Shown here: one piece after another, positions 41,999-51,051 of the stretch | Numbering within the stretch: position 1 is the first letter of the stretch | Layout of the letters: each line of letters opens with the position of its first letter | From: JAGQYH01 sp041393015 | GTDB taxonomy: Bacteria; Bacteroidota; Bacteroidia; Chitinophagales; JADIYW01 | Assembly: GCA_041393015.1 (NCBI GenBank) | Contig: JAWKKV010000012.1 | Coordinates: 1 to 64,000, forward strand | Length of the DNA: 64,000 bases | Direction of reading: 5' to 3' | Position numbers and translations under genes: made by a program | Notes under the pieces: model-generated | Database searches by the model: none | Told to the model about the DNA's origin: nothing | What the model saw: the letters and a program-made list of their open reading frames with translations, nothing else

Positions 41999-43579
41999 AT
42001 GCCAATAAGAATGGACAAAGACGACATCGGAGGTAATAACGATAATTATCCCGGCGGCGGTAAGAAAACACAAAATACCACAGGTGGCGGAGGTGGAATG
42101 GCAGCATTGCTTCCGTTCTTAATTACGCTTATTTCTAAAAGGCCAAAACTCTTGTTAATCCTTTTATTGGCGGCTGGACTATGGTATTTCTTTGGAGGAG
42201 GATTATCCAATATGACCAATGTAGAAGCTTCTTCGGATTTTGGTACTGGTATGGAAATGAAGCAAGAGCTCTACGATAAAGCAGAAGTATTTGAGCCATT
42301 AGCAGATAATAAGGCCAATCCTTTGCCAGAAAGAGTTTCACTTTTAGAGTATGCGCCCAATAGATTAAATCAGGGGCAACAAGGCTCTTGTGTTGGTTGG
42401 GCAAGTTCTTATGCTGCTAGAACTATTCTTCACTCAAGACAAACCGGTGTCAATCCTAACAGAGTAGTGTTTAGTCCTGCATATGTCTATAATCAAATTG
42501 CTATTCCAAACTCAAGATGCCAAGGCGCCTATATGATGGATGCTATGAAAACATTACATCAAGATGGTGATGTGCCTTTTGCTGCTTTCCCTTATGATGA
42601 GTCAAGTTGTAATGCCAGACCGGATCAATCTACAAGACAAGTTGCTGCTGATTATAGAATCAAAGGCTACAACCGTTTGTCAATGGATCATGATAAATAT
42701 GCTGTCAATATGTTAGCTATGAAGCAAAATTTGGCTCAAGGCGCTCCAGTGGTGATTGGGATGCAAGTAGGTGGAAGCTTTATGCAATCTATGAAAGGCA
42801 GAGATAAGTGGATTCCAACTAGTGGAGATTATAGTATGAGAGGTTTTGGAGGTCACGCTATGTGCGTAATTGGCTATGATGACTACAAGTTTGGCAATGA
42901 AGGGGGCTTTCAAATTATGAACTCTTGGGGAGAAGATTGGGGAGACGAAGGAATTGCTTGGGTGCGATACAAAGATTTTGAATTCTTTACTAAAGAAGCA
43001 TACGGTTTATATCCGATGGGAGATGCCAATAAAGTAACTACTACCGCTTTAGCCATCAATTTCGGCTTAGTAAAAGTAGATGCTAAAGGTGCAGTTACCG
43101 GAAAGATAAATGTTAAGGCAGATGGCCTCAATTCATTTTCTTCTACTCAGCCTATAAATGTTGGAGAAAGATTTAAAGTGGAAATAACCAATTCAGTAGA
43201 ATGCTATGTTTATATTTTTGGGCAAGAAACAGATGGTTCATCTTATGTTTTGTTTCCTTACACAAAAAAGCATTCACCATATTGCGGCATTACTGGAACA
43301 AGATTGTTTCCAAGAGATCTAAGTATGAAAGCAGACGATTTAGGCAACAGAGATTATATTGCTGCCGTATTTACCAAAGTTCCTTTGGATTATGATAGGA
43401 TGAACACTGCGATTCAAAGTGCGTCAGGCAACAATTATGCTGAGAAATTAGATAATGCATTGGGACAAGCCGGGGTAGATGGTATTAATTTCACTACTGG
43501 TGAAAGCATTGGGTTTAAAGTACAAAACATGTCAGATCAGCAAGCAGTTGGAGTAGTCATAGGTTTTGATAAGCGATAA
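41999..43579 (+). CDS. Membrane-anchored C1 (papain-like) cysteine peptidase with C-terminal sensor-like domain
   Basis: 526 residues. A glycine-rich cytoplasmic N-terminus (1-35) is followed by a transmembrane segment (about 49-66) and a papain-fold peptidase (about 110-335). The active site has oxyanion Gln125, nucleophile Cys131 (GQQGSCVGWA), His286 (GFGGHAMCVIGYDD) and Asn308 (IMNSWGEDWGDEG). No propeptide inhibitor is obvious. Residues 385-500 (GERFKVEITNSVECYVYIFGQ) resemble the DUF4384-type domain found with bacterial caspase-like and protease modules. Topology puts the protease outside the cytoplasm. Confidence 0.85.
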   Translation: MPIRMDKDDIGGNNDNYPGGGKKTQNTTGGGGGMAALLPFLITLISKRPKLLLILLLAAGLWYFFGGGLSNMTNVEASSDFGTGMEMKQELYDKAEVFEPLADNKANPLPERVSLLEYAPNRLNQGQQGSCVGWASSYAARTILHSRQTGVNPNRVVFSPAYVYNQIAIPNSRCQGAYMMDAMKTLHQDGDVPFAAFPYDESSCNARPDQSTRQVAADYRIKGYNRLSMDHDKYAVNMLAMKQNLAQGAPVVIGMQVGGSFMQSMKGRDKWIPTSGDYSMRGFGGHAMCVIGYDDYKFGNEGGFQIMNSWGEDWGDEGIAWVRYKDFEFFTKEAYGLYPMGDANKVTTTALAINFGLVKVDAKGAVTGKINVKADGLNSFSSTQPINVGERFKVEITNSVECYVYIFGQETDGSSYVLFPYTKKHSPYCGITGTRLFPRDLSMKADDLGNRDYIAAVFTKVPLDYDRMNTAIQSASGNNYAEKLDNALGQAGVDGINFTTGESIGFKVQNMSDQQAVGVVIGFDKR

Positions 43580-43636
43580 AATTTAACAATTAACTTCAGA
43601 TTGTATTATTTTTAGATACAATTCAATTTCAAACTT

Positions 43637-45742
43637 ATGAAAATCCCCTTCAGCTTTTTATCAGTATTTCTGATTTGTCAAATCTCTATTGCGCAAGTCA
43701 CTTTTTCTAATGCCAGTTCCTTGTTAGACGATCCTAATATTACTAGTGGCGTGGCTATGGGTGTTGTTGATATGAACGGCGATGGCTTAGATGATATCGT
43801 TAGATTACAATTATCAAGGTTTGTTGAGATTGGTTACCAACGCGCCGATGGCTCTAAGTTCGACAATTATACACCTACTTTTGCTAATAGCTCTAATTGG
43901 AGTATGTGTATTGCTGATATTGATAAAAATGGATTCAATGATATTTTAACCGGAGGTGCTTATAACAATGGTAAGATATTATATTTTGACAGTTTGGGCG
44001 TAGATACCATCCTTGATTTACCGGGTTCTGACATCTTTTTTCAAGGATCCAATTTTGTAGATATTGATAATGATGGCAATGTCGATATTTTTGTTTGTCA
44101 TGATGAAGGCGTTTCGCGTGCTTTTAAAAATAATGGCAATCGAAACTTCACTTTTGATACCGACCTAATTGATGCCGTTTCTACTAATCCATCTGATAAT
44201 TCAGGGAATTACGCATCTATTTGGACAGACTATGATTCTGATGGCGATATTGATATGTATCTTTCTAAATGCCGTTTAGGGGTAGATGATACGTTAGATG
44301 GAAGAAGAGTCAATCAGTTGTGGGAGAATGATGGGAACAATAACTATACAGATGTGGCTGTTGCCAAAGGAATTGTGCCATATGGTCAATCGTGGTCTAC
44401 GGATTTTGCCGATATAGATAATGATGGCGACTGGGATGCTTTTGTGATTAATCACGATAAGATTAGCACTTTTTATGAGAATATAGGTGATACTATGTTT
44501 GTTGATATTACCAATGCAACCAGTGTTACTTTCGAATTATTGAATTGGGGCATTGGCATTCAAACCATATTTGAAGATTTTGATAATGATGGTTTTATTG
44601 ATCTTTTAGTGACTGGAGTTGGAGGATATTATTTATTCAAAAATAATGGAGACAAAACCTTTACGCATCTTAATACAGCATTTCCCGGCACAACTCCGAA
44701 CATACAAAGTGCTGCAGTAGGAGATTTAAATAATGATGGCTTTTTAGATGTTTTAGCCGGTTTTGCTAATGGTTACAATTCTCCATCAACTACAAAAGAT
44801 AGACTTTTGATGAATAATGGCAACGATAACAACTACGTTAAAGTTAGATTAGAAGGTACCACAAGTAATGTTAATGGAATAGGAGCGAGATTAGAATTAT
44901 ACAGTGCATTGGGGAAACAAATTAGAGAAGTGAGATCAGGAGAGGGATATGGAATAATGAATTCTTTAACTACTCATTTTGGATTAAATACAATTACTGA
45001 AATTGATAGTATTGTTGTAATATGGCCATCGGGCATTAGAGATGTTATTTGTACGCCGGATACCAATTCTACTCTTTTGCTTAAAGAAAGCTGTAAGCCA
45101 AACTGCGAAGGCATCGTTTTAAATTTAAATGAAACCATTTGTAAAGGGGAAAGTTATTTATTTAATGGTATTGAAAGAACAGAATCAGGTTTGTATTCTT
45201 ATGTCACGAGCAATCTTACTGGGTGTGATTCAACAGTAAATCTAAACTTAGATGTTATTGAAATTGATAATACAGTTACTTATAACGATTTAGAAACTAC
45301 TTTAACTGTTAATGAAAATGAAGCAGCTTATCAATGGTACCACTGCGAGAATAATACTTTAACACCAATTAATGAAGCAACAGATAGGTCTTATCAAACA
45401 GAAGTTGATGGTGAATTTGCTGTGGTAATTTCAAAAGATGGCTGTATTGATACATCTGCTTGTGTTAATGTTTTAATTGCTACGTCTTTGGAAAATTTAT
45501 TTTCATTTGATATCGATGTGTTTCCAAATCCTTTGATGGATTTATTGACGGTAGAATTATCAGCAGTAAAAGATCAAATAAATATTCAGTTGTTTGATCT
45601 TTCGGGTCAACTTCAAATGGATGAAAATTTTACTAAGCAATCTCAAATTCATTTATCTATTGATGAATTACCAATTGGAATTTACTTGTTAAAAATTACT
45701 ATTGATGGGGAAGTTGGCAGTATAAAAATCGTCAAACAATAA
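43637..45742 (+). CDS. CRTAC1/UnbV-type repeat protein with T9SS sorting domain
   Basis: 701 residues with a signal peptide (1-19). Residues 30-380 hold FG-GAP/VCBS repeats with calcium-type DxDxDG loops (DMNGDGLDD, DIDNDGNVD, DYDSDGDID, DFDNDGFID, DLNNDGFLD). An ASPIC/UnbV domain follows (about 395-480, GIGARLELYSALGKQIREV). Then come a cysteine-bearing repeat (TICKGESYLFNG..GCDSTVNL), an Ig-like piece, and a T9SS type A sorting domain from about 627 (DVFPNPLMD). It should be exported to the surface, perhaps as an adhesin or binding protein. The catalytic role, if any, is unknown. Confidence 0.88.
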   Translation: MKIPFSFLSVFLICQISIAQVTFSNASSLLDDPNITSGVAMGVVDMNGDGLDDIVRLQLSRFVEIGYQRADGSKFDNYTPTFANSSNWSMCIADIDKNGFNDILTGGAYNNGKILYFDSLGVDTILDLPGSDIFFQGSNFVDIDNDGNVDIFVCHDEGVSRAFKNNGNRNFTFDTDLIDAVSTNPSDNSGNYASIWTDYDSDGDIDMYLSKCRLGVDDTLDGRRVNQLWENDGNNNYTDVAVAKGIVPYGQSWSTDFADIDNDGDWDAFVINHDKISTFYENIGDTMFVDITNATSVTFELLNWGIGIQTIFEDFDNDGFIDLLVTGVGGYYLFKNNGDKTFTHLNTAFPGTTPNIQSAAVGDLNNDGFLDVLAGFANGYNSPSTTKDRLLMNNGNDNNYVKVRLEGTTSNVNGIGARLELYSALGKQIREVRSGEGYGIMNSLTTHFGLNTITEIDSIVVIWPSGIRDVICTPDTNSTLLLKESCKPNCEGIVLNLNETICKGESYLFNGIERTESGLYSYVTSNLTGCDSTVNLNLDVIEIDNTVTYNDLETTLTVNENEAAYQWYHCENNTLTPINEATDRSYQTEVDGEFAVVISKDGCIDTSACVNVLIATSLENLFSFDIDVFPNPLMDLLTVELSAVKDQINIQLFDLSGQLQMDENFTKQSQIHLSIDELPIGIYLLKITIDGEVGSIKIVKQ

Positions 45743-45746
45743 TTGA

Positions 45747-45971
45747 CTACTTAGTGAAGTAAAAGAACAATAAAAAACTTCCTATCCCAGCGCCTAAAAA
45801 GACGATAATAAAGGGAAGAATGTATAAATACCATCTTTTTTTAGGTAATAAAAGTATCAATACTGAGATCAAAATAAATACGGCATTGAACCAGCTAGTC
45901 GCGGCTTCAAAGTAAAGAATAGTATGTATGATAATGCTGAAAAGTGCAATCAGCTTAAAAAAGTTATACAT
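45747..45971 (-). CDS. Small membrane protein, three predicted helices
   Basis: 74 residues with hydrophobic segments at about 4-20, 26-44 and 50-72, separated by short polar turns (KKRWYLY). No motif recognised. It is convergent with the CRTAC1 gene, four bases apart, and lies just after the GNAT gene on its strand. The consistent transmembrane pattern supports coding, but the product is unknown. Confidence 0.55.
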   Translation of the reverse strand: MYNFFKLIALFSIIIHTILYFEAATSWFNAVFILISVLILLLPKKRWYLYILPFIIVFLGAGIGSFLLFFYFTK

Positions 45972-46012
45972 GCTGTGAAGGTAAAAATTACTTTTGCCTT
46001 TTGAAAGACAAT

Positions 46013-46462
46013 TTATCCAAGAATCATTTCTTGATGATCAATTCCATCTTCTAAATAAACTTCGCTGATGACCTTAAAACCTAAATCCTTGTAAAATTGA
46101 TCTAGATAACATTGAGCCGAAATTTTTATAGGCATTTCAGGATAAAGTTTTTGAGTTTCGATAATGGCTTTCTTCATTAACGCCTTGCCAATACCTTTTC
46201 CTCTTACCGTTGGCGAACTTACCACACGACCAATAGCTGCAGCAGCTTTGTATTTCAGTTTTGGAGGTATGATTCTAACATATGCTACTAACTTGTCTTT
46301 AGCATAAGCTATTAAGTGCAAGGCATCTTGGTCTAAATAATCCAGATCTTGATACACACAATCTTGTTCTACTACAAATACTTCCGATCTTAAATGTAGG
46401 ATATCATAGAGTTCTTGAGTAGTAAGTTCATCAAAGCGCTTTAAGTTCCAGTTTGTATTCAT
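46013..46462 (-). CDS. GNAT acetyltransferase, ElaA type
   Basis: 149 residues. The N-terminal words LRSEVFVVEQDCVYQDLDYLD match the ElaA subgroup. The acetyl-CoA loop is in VSSPTVRGKGIGKALM (about 85-100), with the beta-strand RIIPPKLKYKAAAAIGRV before it. The acceptor is unknown. It is 54 bases downstream of hemH on the same strand. Confidence 0.85.
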   Translation of the reverse strand: MNTNWNLKRFDELTTQELYDILHLRSEVFVVEQDCVYQDLDYLDQDALHLIAYAKDKLVAYVRIIPPKLKYKAAAAIGRVVSSPTVRGKGIGKALMKKAIIETQKLYPEMPIKISAQCYLDQFYKDLGFKVISEVYLEDGIDHQEMILG

Positions 46463-46516
46463 CTTGTAAACTTAAAAAGTATTGATTTAAAACTTTAAAT
46501 TTTATTTTACCAGATA

Positions 46517-47536
46517 CTAACTAGTCACCATATCTACAACGGCTTCTACCCAATCGTCATTAGAGTTTAGGCTCTCCACCAATTGTACTTTTTCACCACC
46601 AGCTTCTTGGAACTCTTCTTGATATTCAACACTAATCTCATAAAGTGTTTCTAAGCAATCGGCCACAAATGCAGGACAAACTACCAATATTTTTTTCTTG
46701 CCTTGCTTAGCTAAATCTTTTAAAACATGATCCGTAAACGGCTGAATCCATGGATCGCGGCCTAAACGCGATTGAAAAGACATGGAATATTGATCTTTGT
46801 TTAGTCCTAATTGATCCACCATTAAATCAGTAGAAGCTTTGCATTGCGCTCTGTAACATAGTTTGTTAGCATCACAAATGGTATTACAACAACTATAGTT
46901 TTCTGCTAAACAATGCTTGCCGGTTAGATCAGTTTTTTTCATATGTCGCTCCGGTAAACCGTGGTAACTAAAAACTACATGATCGTATGTTTCTGGTTGG
47001 TACGATTGAATATTATTAACAAAAGCTTGGATAAATTTAGGATGATCGTAAAAACTACCAATCCATTTTATAGTTGGCAAAGTATTCCAAGTTTTGGTAA
47101 TATCCATTACTTTTTGAAAAGCAGTGCCAGTGCTACTGCTGGCATATTGAGGAAAAAGTGGCAGTATGATGATTTCATCCACATTAGCTGATCGAAGTTT
47201 CTCTAATCCACTTTTAATAGATGGTGTTTGATACCGCATGGCTAATTCAACCACATATTCATCAGAAAGAGATGCCTTAACTTTATCTGTCAAATTTTCA
47301 GAATGAAAAAGGAGAGGAGAACCAGTCTTTTCATCCCAAATCTCTTTATAAATTTTAGCGGAATTTTTATATCTAAAAGGAACAATGATGCCTTTTACCA
47401 ATAAAGTTCTCTTCAACCAACCAAAGTCAATTACTCTATCATCCATTAGAAATTCTAACAAATATTTTTTTACATCACTTGGCTTGGGGCTGTCTGGAGT
47501 TCCCAGATTAATTAATAAAACGCCTTTTTTCTTCAT
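46517..47536 (-). CDS. hemH: Ferrochelatase
   Basis: 339 residues. MKKKGVLLINLGTPDSP opens the protein as usual, and VVFSYHGLPERHMKK holds the metal-site histidine. It inserts Fe(II) into protoporphyrin IX, the last step of haem synthesis. A cysteine-rich insert (HCLAENYSCCNTICDANK and CYRAQC) occurs in several bacterial ferrochelatases and may bind an iron-sulfur cluster. The ATG at 47536 is chosen over a TTG at 47545 because the latter overlaps an apparent -7 box. A two-component system separates it from hemL. Confidence 0.93.
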   Translation of the reverse strand: MKKKGVLLINLGTPDSPKPSDVKKYLLEFLMDDRVIDFGWLKRTLLVKGIIVPFRYKNSAKIYKEIWDEKTGSPLLFHSENLTDKVKASLSDEYVVELAMRYQTPSIKSGLEKLRSANVDEIIILPLFPQYASSSTGTAFQKVMDITKTWNTLPTIKWIGSFYDHPKFIQAFVNNIQSYQPETYDHVVFSYHGLPERHMKKTDLTGKHCLAENYSCCNTICDANKLCYRAQCKASTDLMVDQLGLNKDQYSMSFQSRLGRDPWIQPFTDHVLKDLAKQGKKKILVVCPAFVADCLETLYEISVEYQEEFQEAGGEKVQLVESLNSNDDWVEAVVDMVTS

Positions 47537-47542
47537 CTCCTG

Positions 47543-47550
47543 CAAAATTA
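47543..47550 (-). promoter_or_regulatory. Possible -7 box (TAATTTTG on minus strand) of hemH
   Basis: CAAAATTA reads TAATTTTG on the minus strand, an exact TAnnTTTG match. It lies only six bases before the hemH ATG, implying a leaderless or nearly leaderless message. Confidence 0.4.
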
Positions 47551-47642
47551 CTATTACTATGTTTTTGAGAACATTAAATTTTGGCAGATGTTCAGAATAG
47601 GGTTATTATTTTATGTCTATTGAATATTCATTTAAATTCTGA

Positions 47643-47658
47643 TCCGTCATTTGACGGA
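47643..47658. repeat. Palindrome TCCGTCA-TT-TGACGGA between response regulator and hemH
   Basis: A perfect 7-bp inverted repeat with a two-base centre. It is followed by short repeated words (AGCTAAACA occurs twice within 40 bases, 47.68-47.72 kb). It is probably a dispersed intergenic repeat; no T-run of terminator type follows. Confidence 0.45.
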
Positions 47659-47709
47659 CAGGATGACTTAAGTAAGAGCTAAACAGCTAGAATGCTAAAA
47701 GGCTAATAG

Positions 47710-48408
47710 CTAAACAACAAACTTATACCCAACGCCTCTAATGGAATGAAAGAAAACAGGATTTTTAGGATCTTTTTCAAAATGCTTTCTAAAGTTGAGA
47801 ATGAAGTTGTCAATCGTTCGCGTTGAAGGAAAAACATCATAACCCCAAACGAATTGTAGAATCTCTTCCCTAGAAACTACTTCATTTTTTCTCTCGATTA
47901 AAAGTTTTAGTAGTGCCACTTCTTTTTTAGTCATGTTAAAAGTGCCTTGCTGTCCTTGCGCTACATAGGTATTGAAGTTGACTTCATTATCACCAAAGGA
48001 GTAATTGTGTAAATCACTTGTATCAACTTTATTTTGTAGGCTTCTTTTTGCCAACACTTTCACTCGTAACAGAAATTCTTCTAGGTTGAAAGGCTTAGTC
48101 ATGTAATCATCTGCCCCTTTTTTCAAACCGGCAATTTTATCTTTCCCGGTATCTTTTGCAGTTAAAAACAAAATTGGAATTGTGTCATTACTTAAGCGCA
48201 TTTGCTCACATAAAGTAAAACCATCAATTTCTGGCAACATCACATCTAAAATAATCAAGTCAAATGCCTGCTCTTTAAAGGTTTTAAGCGCTAGTTTTCC
48301 TCTATCGGCGGTGACTACTTCATAGCCTTCTAACTCGAGATTTAATTTAATAACCTCTTGAAGATGAATTTCATCTTCTACCAAAAGAATTCTTTGTTGG
48401 TTAGTCAT
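47710..48408 (-). CDS. Response regulator, OmpR/PhoB family
   Basis: 232 residues. Receiver domain 1-120 with acidic pocket VEDE, phosphorylated Asp55 (LIILDVMLPE), FLTAK and TKPF. The winged-helix domain (about 135-232) includes NMTKKEVALLKLLIERKNEV and TIDNFILNFRKHFE. It follows its histidine kinase on the same strand after a 121-base gap. The pair sits between hemL and hemH, so haem or envelope stress are candidate signals; this is contextual only. Confidence 0.92.
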   Translation of the reverse strand: MTNQQRILLVEDEIHLQEVIKLNLELEGYEVVTADRGKLALKTFKEQAFDLIILDVMLPEIDGFTLCEQMRLSNDTIPILFLTAKDTGKDKIAGLKKGADDYMTKPFNLEEFLLRVKVLAKRSLQNKVDTSDLHNYSFGDNEVNFNTYVAQGQQGTFNMTKKEVALLKLLIERKNEVVSREEILQFVWGYDVFPSTRTIDNFILNFRKHFEKDPKNPVFFHSIRGVGYKFVV

Positions 48409-48529
48409 AGATTTAATTGTAATGGTTAGTCAATAAACTTATAACGCATAAATTGTTCCAATGATGTCATTTAACGGTCATAAAAGAAAAATAGGGCATT
48501 CAGAGATTTGCGTTGAAATCGCTTGTATT

Positions 48530-49513
48530 CTACAGACACGGTAAAACAATCTTAAAAATCACACCTTTCGCACTATCTACAATAGAAACATTACCTTGAT
48601 GTGCTTCAACTACTTCTTTTACAATATACAATCCCAAGCCAGTTCCTTTTGAAGATCGAGTATTTTCATCTCCAATTCTATAAAATTTATCCCAAACCTT
48701 GTTTTTCTCCAATCTAGAAATGGGTTCACCATCATTGGCTACCATTAATACCATTTCATTTCCTTGTTCCTTTAAGCTTACGTTGATGTTGCCTTTGGGT
48801 AGACAATATTTAACAGCATTATCCATTAAATTGGTCAATACACTGGCAATCAAAACAGTATCACCTTTCGTATACAAGTTGGGTTGTATATCAGAAGAAA
48901 AGGTAAAATTAGCCTTATATGATTCTGAATATTTTAGGTAAATGGCATCATATAATGCCGAAACATTTAATTCAGCTTTATCATAGATAATCTCTTTACC
49001 ATCCATTTTTGCTGCAAGCAATAATTTTTCTACCAACAACCTTAATCTCTCCAATTCTTCATTGCTATTCGCCAATAATTTTTGTTTTTGCTTTTCTTCT
49101 AAACTATCGCGTTTTAAAAGCGTCTGAATGTTTAGCAAGGCGCTGGCTAATGGCGATTTCAGCTCATGGGTAATAGATAAAAGGAAGTTACTTTGCTGCA
49201 TCGCCAAGTTTATTTCCTTTTTGAAATAGGTAAAAACTTGAATAATGCCTATGAGTAATAAAATAAAGAAGATGACGGCTTCTGTAGCTATGGTAATGCT
49301 TTGCCGCTTATACTGTTCGTTTAATCTAGCCACTTCTTGATTGTAAAGCTCTAATGTGGTTTCTGAGGTATCAATATCAATAATCAAATCGTACAGCGCC
49401 AACTTATCATTATAGGCAGTTACATTTTTTTGATAAATTAAAACGCCCCATCGCACAAAAATGATTAAAAGAAAAGCGGCAAACAGAAAGTATAGCAGAT
49501 TTCTTTTAGGCAT
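48530..49513 (-). CDS. Sensor histidine kinase
   Basis: 327 residues. Two transmembrane helices (about 5-27 and 76-97) bracket a short 50-residue periplasmic loop that is helical and probably too small for a classical ligand domain. HisKA phospho-acceptor His116 (SITHELKSPLASA), N box (LMDNAVKYCLPKG), and G boxes VANDGEPIS and GTGLGLYIVKEVVEAHQG are intact. It pairs with the response regulator downstream and starts 30 bases after hemL, so the three may be co-transcribed. Confidence 0.92.
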   Translation of the reverse strand: MPKRNLLYFLFAAFLLIIFVRWGVLIYQKNVTAYNDKLALYDLIIDIDTSETTLELYNQEVARLNEQYKRQSITIATEAVIFFILLLIGIIQVFTYFKKEINLAMQQSNFLLSITHELKSPLASALLNIQTLLKRDSLEEKQKQKLLANSNEELERLRLLVEKLLLAAKMDGKEIIYDKAELNVSALYDAIYLKYSESYKANFTFSSDIQPNLYTKGDTVLIASVLTNLMDNAVKYCLPKGNINVSLKEQGNEMVLMVANDGEPISRLEKNKVWDKFYRIGDENTRSSKGTGLGLYIVKEVVEAHQGNVSIVDSAKGVIFKIVLPCL

Positions 49514-49543
49514 ATCATCATTATCAAATCAAAAGGTAAAGTA

Positions 49544-50839
49544 TTATCCTTTAAAAACAAAGTCGAAGCCTTGTTTCATCTTTTCAATGGTTTCGTCAAT
49601 AATCTCTTTAGTATGCGCTCTCGATATAAAACCAACTTCATAGCCTGAAGGTCCTAAATAAACGCCATGCTCCAATAAGAAGTTGTGGAATTTTTTGAAG
49701 TACTCCATTCCTGCACTGTTGATCTTATCGGCACTATTAACATGATGTTCTTTTGAAAAAGAGATCCAATAGATAGAACCGATATGGAAAAGCCGAACAG
49801 AATAATCTTTAGCTTCTATGTATTCATTTAAAGATTCCACTAAATATTGTGTCTTTTCATTTAGATCTTCATAGAAATTTTCTTGCAGACAAGCCGTTAA
49901 CTGAGCAATACCTGCAGCCATCGCAACCGGATTACCTGATAATGTTCCAGCTTGATACACAGGGCCTAAAGGAGCAACATGTTCCATAATGGTTTTACTA
50001 GCGGCATAAGCGCCTACCGGCATGCCACCACCAATAATCTTTCCGAAAGTATAAATATCTGCCACTACATTGTAAATATGTGTAGCGCCTTCAAAATGAA
50101 CTCTAAAACCACTGATTACTTCATCAAAAATTAGCAAGGCATTGTTCATCGTGCAAAGCACTCTTAACTTTTCCAAGAATGTTTGTGATTGGATCAATAA
50201 ACCATTATTAGCAGGAATAGGCTCAATGATTACTGCGGCGATATCATCTTTATATTTAGCAAATGCTGCTTCTACCGCTTCAATATCGTGCAAAGGAACC
50301 ACAATAGTTTCTGCTGCATAAGGTTCAGGAACACCGGCAGAAGAGGAAGTTCCAAACGTCACTAATCCAGAACCAGCTTTCACTAACATACTGTCTACAT
50401 GACCGTGATAGCAGCCTTCAAACTTGATGATTTTGTTCTTTTTGGTATAGCCTCTTGCTAACCGTAAGGCAGACATTACTGCTTCTGTGCCACTGCTCAC
50501 AAATCGAATCATATCAATATGATGATGATTTTCCACTACCAATTTAGCTAACTCATTCTCTAGTTTGGTTGGTGCACCAAATGAAGTTCCCGTTTTTAAA
50601 GTATTTTCAATGGCATTAATCACTTCCGGTGGACGATGGCCTAAAATAAGCGGTCCCCAAGAGCAACAATAATCAATGTATTGATTGCCATCTTCATCAG
50701 TAATATAAGCACCATCGCCACTGGCAATAAAAATTGGACTGCCAATCACAGATTTAAAAGCTCTTACCGGAGAATTTACACCGCCCGGCATATATTGCTT
50801 GGCTACTTCATACAATTGATTCGAATTATCTCTTTTCAT
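49544..50839 (-). CDS. hemL: Glutamate-1-semialdehyde 2,1-aminomutase
   Basis: 431 residues. PLP enzyme of fold type I with the catalytic lysine in TFGKIIGGGMPVGAY, a cofactor-contact motif SSGTEAVMSALRLAR, and the early signature MPGGVNSPVRAF. It converts glutamate-1-semialdehyde to 5-aminolevulinate, the entry to tetrapyrroles by the C5 route. A strong -7 box lies 49 bases before the ATG. Confidence 0.96.
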   Translation of the reverse strand: MKRDNSNQLYEVAKQYMPGGVNSPVRAFKSVIGSPIFIASGDGAYITDEDGNQYIDYCCSWGPLILGHRPPEVINAIENTLKTGTSFGAPTKLENELAKLVVENHHHIDMIRFVSSGTEAVMSALRLARGYTKKNKIIKFEGCYHGHVDSMLVKAGSGLVTFGTSSSAGVPEPYAAETIVVPLHDIEAVEAAFAKYKDDIAAVIIEPIPANNGLLIQSQTFLEKLRVLCTMNNALLIFDEVISGFRVHFEGATHIYNVVADIYTFGKIIGGGMPVGAYAASKTIMEHVAPLGPVYQAGTLSGNPVAMAAGIAQLTACLQENFYEDLNEKTQYLVESLNEYIEAKDYSVRLFHIGSIYWISFSKEHHVNSADKINSAGMEYFKKFHNFLLEHGVYLGPSGYEVGFISRAHTKEIIDETIEKMKQGFDFVFKG

Positions 50840-50887
50840 TGGATTTGATATTTAATACTGATATTAGCCTTAATGCTATATGGTTAA

Positions 50888-50895
50888 CAAAGGTA
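50888..50895 (-). promoter_or_regulatory. -7 box (TACCTTTG on minus strand) of hemL
   Basis: CAAAGGTA reads TACCTTTG on the minus strand, a textbook TAnnTTTG. The predicted transcript start is about 40 bases before the hemL ATG. No TTG is obvious at -33. Confidence 0.55.
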
Positions 50896-50981
50896 AAAGA
50901 TTGAAAGTTTATAAGTCGATTTTTAAATTAAAAAGATGTGAAAAAGAGAAGTGTTGATTTAAATTGATTTGTTACATTGTT

Positions 50982-51021
50982 TATATTTTAGTTGGTTAAG
51001 CGCTATGGTAACTAAAATATA
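50982..51021. promoter_or_regulatory. 12-bp perfect inverted repeat upstream of the 51052 gene
   Basis: TATATTTTAGTT (50982-50993) and AACTAAAATATA (51010-51021) are exact inverted copies around a 16-base centre containing AGCGCT. The right arm ends 30 bases before the ATG at 51052, so it is either an operator or a hairpin in the message leader. No T-run follows it. Confidence 0.5.
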
Positions 51022-51051
51022 TTAGGAAGGATAGCTGTTAAAAGTACACAC

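Noticed and set aside
47643..47658. Palindrome TCCGTCA/TGACGGA as the terminator of hemH or of the regulator
   Set aside because: It lies after neither gene's stop in the right direction and lacks a T-run; better explained as an intergenic repeat.
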